Assembly: GCA_001929475.1 (NCBI GenBank)
Contig: LXFE01000181.1
Span: 1 to 46,055, forward strand
Source of the DNA: Neolecta irregularis DAH-3
Taxonomy: Eukaryota > Ascomycota > Neolectomycetes > Neolectales > Neolectaceae
Direction: 5' to 3'
Length of the DNA: 46,055 bases
Shown: positions 22,280-35,711 of the stretch, one piece after another
Layout of the letters: the number at the start of each line of letters is the position of its first letter
How positions within the stretch are numbered: the stretch's first letter is position 1
Position numbers and translations under genes: made by a program
The notes under the pieces: model-generated
Told to the model about the DNA's origin: nothing
Seen by the model: the letters and a program-made list of their open reading frames with translations, nothing else
Database searches by the model: none

Positions 22280-24153
22280 ATGCAATTCCGGCCGCTTTTT
22301 CTAGATACGAAAAATGACAAACTGGTACTTTTCCGGCATCAAAGCCGGTTGTGCCTGAAATTAACCGCTAACCTTCGCCTGCGAACTTTCTCGACATCAA
22401 GAGTCATGGTAAGATGCTCTTATTGCTTATGGTTACTGAAGGAAAAGTCGCTTCCCCAAGCATATAGAATAGAAAAGGACACTTTCGGAGAATTGAGAGT
22501 ATACAATTTTTCTTTCCATATTCTACAAACTTATGTTCAAGGTACCCGCTGATCGGTATTGGGGAGCCCAAACGCAGCGGTAAATTGTGCTTTCATATCC
22601 TTCTAACATCAGGTCTCTTCAAAATTTTGATATCGGCCAACCGACTGACAGGCTGCCTTTGCCTTTAATCAAAGCATTTGGAACACTCAAAAAGGCTGCT
22701 GCAATTGTGAATGTTGAATATGGCCTTGATCCTATAATCGGAAATGCTATCCAGCAAGCAGCAGACGAGGTATTCGACAATTATCCCGAATAAGAACTTA
22801 GATGGGAGATCATATCCGGAACACTAATTGATCACTTTCCTTTGGTTATCTTTCAAACAGGCTCCGGAACCCAGAGCAACATGAACACAAACGAGGTATA
22901 TATTTGTTTCCAGCAGTGTATTAACTTTGGAGGTTATCTCAAATCGAGCAATTGAAATACTTGGAGGAACAATGGGATCCAAGACCCCCGTTCACCCGAA
23001 TGACCATGTCAATATGTCGCAGTCTTCTAACGATACGTACACAGTCTTTCGTGATTTAGATCTAAATGGCAAGATTTCCTACAGTTATGCATATCGCCGC
23101 AACGCTAGAAATTCAACATCATCTTCTGCCCAATTTACAGAAGCTTCTCGCTGCTCTGAAAATCAAAGTCACCGAATTCTCAGATATCATTAAAATTGGA
23201 CGAACTCATCTTCAAGACGCTACTCCGTTGACCCTTGGTCAGGAATTCTCAGGATATGTCACTCAAATACAATATGGTATTGAGAGAGTCGAGAGTACGC
23301 TTCCTCGGTTGAAGAGGCTGGCGCAAGGTGGAACTGCCGTCGGTACTGTAAGTCAGCTCGTATTCTCATAACTGAAAATTCCAGGGTCTCAATACAAAGA
23401 AGGGATTCGATCATAAATTAGCAGAACAGGTTTCTAAACTTACGGGTGTGGCTTTTGAGACAGCGCCAAACAAAGTAAACAGGGTTCAAAACCATCCTGC
23501 TGATATTAGTTTGAAGCATTAGCAGCACATGATGCAATCGTAGAAGCATCAGGAGCTCTCAATACCCTCGCCTGTAGCTTGATGAAAATTGCAAATGACA
23601 TTCGACTACTCGGATCTGGTCCACGTTGTGGCTTGGGCGAGCTCATTTTACCAGAGAATGAGCCGGGTAAGCGTTACATATGATCTAGAAACTAAACAGC
23701 ATAGGTAGTAGTATCATGCCCGGAAAAGTCAATCCGACCCAGTGCGAAGCAATCACTATGGTCTGTGCTCAAGTCATGGGAAACAACACGACAATAACTA
23801 TTGCCGGTGCTAGCGGCCATTTTGAATTGAACGTCTTCAAGCCCGTGATGATTCGAAATCTTCTCCATAGTATTCGACTCATCTCTGACTCCAGCAGAAG
23901 TTTCACCAAAAAGTGTATAGTTGGTATCAAGGCTAACAAAGTACGTATCAGTCAACTTCTCAACGAAAGCCTTATGCTTGTAACCGCATTAAATCCACGA
24001 ATCGGATATGACAATGCTGCAAAGGTTGCAAAAACAGCGTATCAAGAAGGCACCACTCTTAGAGAAGCCGCTCTTAAGTTGGGATTTTTGAATGAAGAGG
24101 AATTTGATAACTGGGTTGATCCAAGCAAGATGCTTGGGCCTCAAGAATCATGA
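22280..24153 (+). CDS. FUM1: Fumarate hydratase, class II
   Basis: Converts fumarate to L-malate in the mitochondrial TCA cycle; cytosolic fumarase also supports the DNA-damage response in fungi. Ten exons give 513 residues; introns are 22409-22441, 22499-22541, 22580-22612, 22770-22808, 22896-22932, 23037-23073, 23347-23383, 23475-23509 and 23667-23704. The first exon is basic, Ser/Thr-rich and ends [11 protein letters not shown], a typical mitochondrial presequence. The core starts [12 protein letters not shown]. Catalytic blocks: [41 protein letters not shown] and the lyase signature [13 protein letters not shown]. The C-terminus ends [13 protein letters not shown]. Intron 1 is 33 nt, in frame and stopless, so retention would lengthen the presequence junction by 11 residues. 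Confidence 0.96.
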
Positions 24154-25487
24154 GAATTCTAGTTGTCGTTTTTTCTAGTATGTTGAATTATGAACATCAA
24201 TATCTTATTGTCACATTAGTTGGATGTCATGATGCTATTGAGAGCTGCCAACTTGGGCCTTTCAGAACTTGAAATCAGAACATATTTTCTTTACTGCATT
24301 ATGATAAATTTGACTTTCCCTGTAGTATAACCTAGTCCTTGGTATAATTATGGCTAGTTGGGTATCTTTATAGAGGATATATATTTATAGAAGAGGACAA
24401 AGGTTATCCTGCTTTACGGCCTCTTCTCCTAAAATTGCTGCTATTAATACTTGGAAAATCGAAGAATTACCCGGCAAACTCGAGCTGGCCATGCTGCAAG
24501 AATAAATATAGAACTATGTATATAGACAACTGTCCACTGCGTTGCTGAAATATTGCTACTTATCACATGTTGAATAGGCTTTCGAGATGGTTTATCAAGA
24601 ATACCCTTAATCGTAGTTCGACTGCTTCAGAAGATAAGGAGAGACTGTTAGCTGCTACGTATGGTCAAGATTCTTTTCATAGATTAAGGTGTAGCTCAGA
24701 AGGAGTAGAGGAAAGTAAGATGGACGATTCAATTGCAAGTCATGCTCGACAACTTCCAAAAGCAAGGCAGAACTTTAAAGAACAGGGCCGAATACGAATC
24801 TACGGACTTAGACGATCGTAACAAGATGTCTTGATTGAAGAATAAAGATAATTCTTTGGGACTGGCATGTCCAACCACGATTTTGATAGAATCCCATGGA
24901 AATTTCGAATCCGAACTATGCAATTGTGTATTAAAAATCGATGCAGGCCAGATATTGTGGAAGCGTCACTATGGATCGGTTTAATTAATAGACTTTTCCC
25001 GAGTGCATTAGAATTGGTAACATATTATAATCCTTGTTGTAAATGGTATAAATGATTAGTTTAACCCTATATCTTGAGAGCCAGTTTGTAAACTTAACGC
25101 CTGAAGTTACAAATAAGACCTGATATTATTTCTAGCCTAAGTGTTGTAACTTAGGCAGGGTACAACTATATACTCCGCCTTTATGCCTGGCCATTAATGG
25201 CCGTAATATTATCCTGCGCCTTGTTACTGTATTGGTAAGGTATACCGGTTGGGTATTAACTTACACTGTTCATACCCCACGATGAAATATTCCAGTGAAT
25301 CGGTATATCCTAAAAGATCTTCAGAATATAAATTCTTCATAAATAACATAAAGAATATTTTTTAAAATAACTCGAAAGCCATTTAACATGCAGAAAATAG
25401 ATTGACTACAGAAGAATTGAACATGAACTTTACAAGATCACAGCCATTTCTCCATAAAAGTAATGACAAGGTATCCAACCACCAACT
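24154..25487. other. Fumarase-SMC5 intergenic region with solo LTR and orphan open frames
   Basis: A 1.3 kb AT-rich stretch. Two short open frames (24567-24821 and 24867-25055) show no recognisable domain and no splice logic. The block 24300-24430 has weak word similarity to the LTRs (CCTAGT, TTATCCTGC) and may be a still older relic. The only well supported element is the solo LTR at 25087-25265. Confidence 0.55.
25087..25265 (+). mobile_element. Solo LTR of an LTR retrotransposon
   Basis: A 179-bp element that starts TGTAAA and ends CTTACA, flanked by CAGTT and CTGTT, a 5-bp duplication with one mismatch. It shares order and sequence with the element at 32888-33059: AAATAAGAC near base 25, a hairpin in the middle, then TTATCCTGCGCC, TTACTGTATTGGTAAGGTAT and the CTTACA end. 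The hairpin is a perfect 8-bp inverted repeat (GCCTAAGT, 25135-25142; ACTTAGGC, 25149-25156) with a 6-nt loop. No internal retrotransposon genes are present. Confidence 0.75.
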
Positions 25488-29423
<3,936 letters not shown>

Positions 29424-29487
29424 GAAATGCAAGACCTTTTAAATAAAATAGATGTTTAGACCACCTTTGGTATCATGATTTTCTTTT

Positions 29488-30479
29488 CTAGCTTACAAGT
29501 CCCTGTACATGATTATACCGTTGATGTGTCAAGGCTATGCAGTTTGATAATATATCCGGCAAGATATTAGACCCAGCAAATGAAACGTGAGCTAATTGAC
29601 CATCTGATCCATGCATTATGGTGACATTTTCCGAAATCAGGTCTTCTTCGTCTTCTGTTAGATCTGCAAGCACGTGCTTTCTAAAACTGTAAGCTGAGAT
29701 CTCTTGTCTTCCAATACCCCTTAAACAGACCGTATGAGAAGGAATATAATATACGGTTTAAACGTACTGGCCTTTTCCCTTCTTTACACAGTACTGCTTG
29801 TGTATCTTCATTCCAATAAGCAATTGGTAAAGTAGTGCTCTCAAGAGCTGAGATGAAGGCCAACCAAGCTGAATCAAATGCATTGCCGTCAAGGTTTAAG
29901 CAAGTGATTTCTGCGTATAGCACCCAGGCGACCTTTCCCGGCTCAATGCATAGATCTGCTAACGAAAGCAATTTCGAACTACACGTCAAAAGAGCCGAGC
30001 TGAAAATCTTTTTACGACTGAAATATCGAATATATGCGCTCACTCATGGCTTGAGCCATATCGCTGGGTGGTCCAGGTCGCAGCTTTGGTGAACACATTG
30101 GCGAAAAATCCACATTTGGAACTGTATGTGAGTCTTTTATGTTGAATAATCAAATAATATCATACCAACCCATCCTTGGTTGGGATTTTGAATATCTGGT
30201 TCAGCTGTTTCTGCACGGATTCCACAAATAAATATTGTACTTCCACATCTCACTAAACAAGACCCGTTTGTATCTGACAAGGCATTGCTTTGCACAGTCA
30301 ACGATCTTGATTCAGAAAATTTGCGACCGTCTGGCCGTATTCCGTTCTCTATAAATTTTCGTTGATACTCTTCAGGTAATATGCATTTAAAGGCCCTAAA
30401 TAATTGAAACCTCGCTCATCAAAGCACGAGAATACTCTGCAGACAAATCTAGATTATAAGATGCTCCTTGATCTGTCAT
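29488..30479 (-). CDS. RRP43: Exosome ring subunit Rrp43 (EXOSC8-like)
   Basis: RNase PH-fold subunit of the nine-protein RNA exosome core, needed for 3' processing of 5.8S rRNA and RNA decay; eukaryotic ring subunits are catalytically inactive. Five exons (30479-30436, 30395-30166, 30121-30016, 29978-29718, 29686-29488) give 279 residues (human EXOSC8: 276). Diagnostic stretches are FIENGIRPDGRKFSESRS, GSCLVRCGSTIFICGIRAE, VVPNVDFSPMCSPKLRPGPP, DLCIEPGKVAWVLYAEITC, LDGNAFDSAWLAFISALEST and DLTEDEEDLISENVTIMHG. Introns are 31-44 nt. The start codon is 87 bp from that of divergent ROK1, and the stop is 64 bp from SMC5. Rrp43 rather than Rrp42/45 is chosen for the ENGIRPDGR and VPNVDFSPMC pattern. 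Confidence 0.93.
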
Positions 30480-30566
30480 TTAACAATAATCGTGGTTACT
30501 TCGTGAAATTAGGCAAAAGTCGCGAATTCTTTTGACTCTGGAGGACTTATTCAACAACCACTTGAA
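30480..30566. promoter_or_regulatory. 87-bp bidirectional promoter of RRP43 and ROK1
   Basis: The whole space between two divergent start codons is 87 bp, so it must contain both leaders and probably both core promoters. It contains an inverted repeat, CAAAAG at 30514-30519 and CTTTTG at 30529-30534, around a TCGCGAATT centre. Both genes act in rRNA processing, so co-regulation is plausible; the protein that binds is unknown. Confidence 0.65.
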
Positions 30567-32339
30567 ATGGACATTTTACGATTACTAACAACTGGCGCAA
30601 AATTCAGAGGAGACAGGAAATTTAAACACGATCACGATGTAGTTGATGGCAAATCATCATCTTCGCATGCGGAAATATCGGCATTATCAAGTGATATCAA
30701 AAAGGAACTCGATTTCTTCCACGATAGGCCTTCACCTGTCAATATATCTGCAAAAGCAAAAAAGGACAAGGCTTCAAAAAAAAGGAAAATAGAGGACGAT
30801 TCTGGTGAAGGTACTCATGAAGCCTATCTACACGACACTCATGAACAAGATCATAAAGTCTTGAGAATATCAGCTCAAGATTTGCGCAAAATCAATCGAA
30901 TCAAAGTCACCGGGTCGGATCCACCGGATCCAATATCTTCCTTTTCAGACCTTCTTTCTCGATATGCCGTCAAACCTTTTCTAAAACAAAATCTTCAAAA
31001 GCACAACTTTTCGACGCCAACTCCTGTGCAAATGCAAGCAATACCTATACTCCTCGAAGGGCGTGATTTGATGACGTGTGCGCCTACTGGCACGGGAAAA
31101 ACTTTGGCTTTTTTAGTCCCATTATTACAAGAACTTATGGGGCACAAAAAGGTTGGCTATAGAGCGGTCATCTTGAGTCCCACTAGAGAGCTGGCAAAGC
31201 AAGTTATGAATACTGCTAGTGTAAATCTGACTTTGAAGATACACAACGAAATTAAATGGCTCTCTGAAGGACGCAACTTTAAGATTTGTATGTTGACAAA
31301 AGCGACAGCTTCTACTCAAGCTCATGATCCAACGGCTCGGGCAAATTACGATATCATTGTTTCAACTCCCCTGAGACTTGTCCACGAACTGAAACAAGGC
31401 CATATCAAACTCGATTCGTACATTAGATCATTTTTCTTGGCTCATTTGTAGTGTACGGCACTTCATTTTTGACGAAGCGGACAAGCTATTTGAACTCAGT
31501 TTTTTGGAGCAGATCGATGAGATACTGGCAGCATGTACTTGTCAGAAGTTGCAGAAAGCCATGTTCAGTGCTACCTTACCTTCAGAAGTAGAGAGAATGG
31601 CCAAAACACTTATGAAAGATCCTATCCGTGTGATAATTGGTACAAAGTATATCAGGATACATGATCTGCAATATTAATCAACTTAGAGACGCCGCCACTA
31701 ATACAGTTGAACAGAGCATTGTGTATACCGGTACAGAAGAAGGGAAACTTACTGCCATTCGTCAGCTTATCAGTTCTGGAGGAATTCAGCCACCTGTGCT
31801 AATATTCGTACAGTCAATAGATCGAGCTAAAGCTCTCTTTACTGAACTCGTCTACGATGGAATAAATGTGGATGTCATCCACGGTGAACGAACGAAAGCA
31901 CAACGTGATGCCGTTATCGAAAGATTCCAGAGCGGAGAGATCTGGGTATTAATATGTAGCGAGATCCTTGCCCGTGGGATTGATTTCAAAGGAGTGGCAA
32001 AGGTTATCAATTACGACTGTCCTCAAACCGTACAAAGCTATGTACACAGGATAGGTCGAACCGGGCGAGCTGGCCGATCCGGTGAAGCTGTAACTTTTGT
32101 TACAAAGGCTGATTCTGAACATTTACGAAGGTAAAACTTGATCATATCAAATTCTGAATTGTAGTATCGCCAATGTGATGAAACAGAGCGGCTGCAAAGT
32201 GTCTAACTGGATGCTGAAGCTTCCTAAACCCAGCAAGAACACCAAGAAAAAGCTAAAGAAACGGCCTGTAACTCGTGAGATTATATCGACTGTACCAAAA
32301 GTACTACAAGAGGCCAGAGCACATAAAAAGTATATCTAA
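30567..32339 (+). CDS. ROK1: DEAD-box RNA helicase Rok1 (DDX52)
   Basis: ATP-dependent RNA helicase of the SSU processome, required for early pre-rRNA cleavages in the nucleolus. Five exons (30567-31202, 31239-31417, 31452-31646, 31687-32130, 32165-32339) give 542 residues (yeast Rok1: 564). It starts [13 protein letters not shown], has a lysine-rich N-terminal region, Q motif with [13 protein letters not shown], motif I APTGTGKT (residue about 172), Ia SPTREL, Ib STPLRL, DEAD near 278, SAT, LIFVQS, ARGID and [10 protein letters not shown]. The region between Ia and Ib ([23 protein letters not shown]) and the basic tail [14 protein letters not shown] are Rok1-specific. The first intron (31203-31238, 36 nt) is in frame and stopless. 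Confidence 0.97.
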
Positions 32340-33669
32340 CAAACGTGAGTTGGCTGATTCGCACAGGGATATGATTGAAAATTCTAAAAAGCGGATGAAA
32401 ATCGTGTCCAACGAGAAAGGTGTATAATATCACGCCTCTGCTACCATGTAGATGAGTGGCTTTCATCGGTATATTCACAAAAGTTGTAGTCAGTCGTATG
32501 GAAACTCTATATTCGCTTCCTGTGATACTTTCTTGCTCAGAAAATGATCGAATGTCATTGAGGAAGCTATTGATAGACCACAAACACGAATAGATAGGTA
32601 ATTGCCTCCTTTAATATAAATTTGCTATCCTCGTCGAGCAATTCTTTAGGAATTTCATTTCACTATAGTAATTATTCATATCAAAGTTGCACCGTTTTCC
32701 ATCATTTTACAAAATTTATGGAGAAAATTAAAAAAGTATCAAAATCATGCAATCTATCTTTCCTTTGATTGAAGAGCAGTGGTAATTACTTATCACTGAT
32801 ATTCGTGTCGATAAGCTTAAAGGTTTTCGAAAAAGGTACAATCTGATATCTTGCAAAAGGTATTCGGTCGAGGATTAACAGCCTTTTTGTAAGTTGTAGG
32901 ACGAAAGTATAAATAAGACAAAGGTTTATTCGCTAGCCTAGTATTGTATACTTGGCTTGGTATATATATCTTATCCTCCCATTATAAATACTTTGCTTTT
33001 AATGGCCCAAAATTATCCTACGCCTCGTTGCCGTATTAGTAAAACGGTATATCCTTACACCTTTCGAGTGCCAAATATTACTTTACTACTCTTTCGCTTA
33101 GTTTCTCCTATTTTTCAAGAAATAGAAATATCAAGTCCAGTTTAGAGCCTTTGAGTCATTCTGTCAACTCCAACCATTTGAACCTGCTTGCTGACAAAAC
33201 TCTCCAACCATTATGATTCGTCTAGAAAATCGAAAGTATCTCGAAGCTACCGGTCGCCTTGCTTTATTCTAAATTATACGTTTAGCTTTTTCAGTAGTCT
33301 TGTATCATCGAAGAAGGAGTTTACAACCCAAAAAATATCGCACTTGTGTTCTAAACTATTGTTGGTTTTCGGTCGTGATGTCCACCCTCAAAGCTCTCAA
33401 GTTGAAAAAGATACAAGCAGTTTCTCTTGTGTATCAATACAAATATATCACAAATGTTTAATTTTCTCTGGCTTTTAAACTCAGTTAAGCATATGTATAA
33501 TAGCACTTTGCACGATACTGGAGGCACATTAACTTCCAAACCGAGCGACATCCACTCTTCCTCCATCCACCTTCCCATACGGCATTATCTGTTTCGCGTC
33601 TAAAACAAAAGGCTCCTTAGTATATTTCACTTTTCACATCACAAAACTTTCGCGCGGTAAGCGTTAGCA
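32340..33669. other. ROK1-NAB2 intergenic region with solo LTR
   Basis: A 1.3 kb AT-rich region between tandem genes. Apart from the LTR at 32888-33059 I see no gene; short open frames at 32281-32583 (minus), 32957-33145, 33188-33478 (plus) and 33351-33578 (minus) have no recognisable content. The last 60 bp before the NAB2 ATG are C/T- and CGCG-containing, as expected of a promoter or leader. Confidence 0.6.
32888..33059 (+). mobile_element. Solo LTR of an LTR retrotransposon
   Basis: A 172-bp element bounded by the perfect terminal inverted hexamer TGTAAG/CTTACA. Flanks are CCTTT before (with one extra T) and CCTTT after, a probable 5-bp target-site duplication. Internally it has TATAAATAAGAC, an imperfect hairpin (GCCTAGTA / TACTTGGC, 32936-32956), TTATCCTACGCC, and CGTTGCCGTATTAGTAAAACGGTAT, in the same order as the copy at 25087-25265. 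Loss of the internal region and one LTR by recombination is the simplest history. Confidence 0.82.
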
Positions 33670-35570
33670 ATGTCGGGGCCGTTAGATCTTTCCATGGGTA
33701 GTCCCATCGCGAAATCTCTGCAGGTGTTGATCCTCTTTTTTTTGTTTCAATACCAATGCTTCAGGATCTGATTCAGGCGAAACTTGTTGAGCGCAGATAT
33801 ACGACAGCTGATGGTTTTTATATTCTTGGCATCTTAAGCTAGGGAGACTGACTTTTCAAGATTCATCTCAGTTTGCAGAGTTCATCACCGTTATGGTTTG
33901 CTTGCTCCGCTTGAGATGAAAGCAGTAACCTTTCTTAGATATCAAATGGGAAAAATAGACAGCAAGTATCGGTAGAGTTAGGAGACCGTATGGGTTTTTG
34001 AATGGTGGTTTTAATCAATTAGTCATCGGGCCAGAGTTCGACATTGCGTTCACAGAATGGATATTTAAACAGCTCGAAATATTGCAGTACCCACAAGGCA
34101 ACGGAGAAATTCGGGACGAGACAATAGGCTCAGACCAAATGGATATGGATATTACACCTGGAGGTAAACCCTCTCGCGGAACCGCGCGTTCAAATCCATA
34201 CCCCGCACCAAGGTTTTTCAATCAAATTACCAAATCCATGGAGAGATCAACTTCATCGGATAGAAGACGCCGGTCTCCTCCAAATGTTAGCCCCAATCTA
34301 AGCACGGGGATTCCCACTGGTCCCCGTGCTATGAGGGAAGATCAGCCGAATGGACATCGCAATGTCAGACGGTATAATAACCAAGGCCCGCTTCGAGGAC
34401 CTATGGGAAATGCGAAATTACCATATACGAGTATACCACCACAAGTCGAGAATGGGTTTTTGATCAATCCAAATTTCGGGAGAAACCTACATGAACGAAT
34501 GGGATTGCCAAATCCAGATGAGAACCTCACTGTCGTTACACCAAAACCTAGGTGTCGACATTGGCCTACCTGCCAACTAGGCGCAACCTGTAAATTCTCC
34601 CATCCATCACAACTATGCCAGTAATTTTTTCCTGTTTGAAGTATTGCTGATTTTCTCAAGGAAATTTCCAAATTGTCCGAATATGACAGGTACATGCCCA
34701 GACATTCATCCAGATGATCAAATATTGCAACAACCGCCATCGAGTTTCCAAGTGCCCTTCAACAGTAATCCGTTTCCACAGATGAATCAGTTCAATTCAG
34801 GCCCCTTCCAACCGCCATATTCGTCATTCCAAGTAAAAACTTTTGTTCCGCCGGTTCATCATGTCCCAGATCTTGGTCAGAAAGATCTCAAAGGAGACAG
34901 CCCAGTCTGTAAATTTGCAGATAAGGTATTTATTTTTCGTGTCAACCCAGAGTTAACATTTCCAGTGCACTAAAGCTGATGTATGGAATATATTCTTGCA
35001 GTACTTGTTGACTCGTTAGTGCCCATTCGCTCACCCAACTCCTGCTGCGGAGCCTGGAAAGGGTTTGATTTTAAGAGAGGAAAGATGCGATGCTGGAAAA
35101 CAATGCAGCAACCCCGAAGTACCTGTTTTCCAGAACCATTCCGCTGATTAATAGTGCGATAAAGTTCATCCATCACCAGCTATCCTGACTGAAACCTCTA
35201 CAAATTCTCAAGAAACGTGCAAATTCTTTCCCAACTGCAAGAACCCTTCATGCACGTTTAAACAGTATTTTGCCATACATCATATCCCGACTCACAAATT
35301 AGCGAGGCAACAAAGGTTCCAGTTCTTTGCCGTAATGGAGAAAATTGCACTCGACCCGGCTGCCACTTTATTCATCCGATCCCGGTAAAATGCCGGTTTG
35401 GAGTTCGGTGTACCAATGAAATCTGCCATTTCCAGCATCCGGAACGAGCACCGGTGGTGAGCAGAAACATGGTTTGGAGAGCAGAAGACCATGTTAGTGA
35501 ACGGCCTTTTGCTGCCCCAAGCTCAACAGAAACCTTGGCAGTAATCAAGGATGAGGTAATGGTCGAATAG
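33670..35570 (+). CDS. NAB2: Nab2/ZC3H14-like poly(A) RNA-binding protein, seven CCCH fingers
   Basis: Nuclear poly(A)-binding protein controlling poly(A) tail length and mRNA export. Ten exons (33670-33723, 33765-33813, 33861-33895, 33939-33987, 34023-34620, 34661-34925, 34966-34980, 35020-35118, 35155-35264, 35303-35570) give 513 residues. The PWI-like N-terminal fold (DLIQAKLVERRYTTADDSS, FAEFITVMISNGKNRQQV, then EFDIAFTEWIFKQLE) is followed by a disordered Arg/Pro/Asn-rich linker. Seven Cx5Cx4-6Cx3H fingers run from about residue 238: CRHWPTCQLGATCKFSH, FPNCPNMTGTCPDIH, CKFADKCTKADCPFAH, CDAGKQCSNPECDKVH, CKFFPNCKNPSCTFKH, CRNGENCTRPGCHFIH and CRFGVRCTNEICHFQH. Seven is the yeast Nab2 number. 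Finger 3 includes a 15-nt microexon (34966-34980). The stop lies 141 bp before UTP20. Confidence 0.93.
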
Positions 35571-35711
35571 ATAAAATGATTGGAGAAAAAGAACTGGCTT
35601 TCCTATGTGTATAATAAAATTGGCATTTATGCTTTTGCAATCTACCGAATCCATTTGGAGCAGATTTCGCAAAAAGATTCCTAGACATCCACCAAATATC
35701 TCCACACTGCA

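Noticed and set aside
24567-25055. Two consecutive short open frames as possible small genes
   Set aside because: No recognisable domain, no connecting intron in frame, and located in AT-rich sequence next to LTR relics; random open frames of this length are expected.
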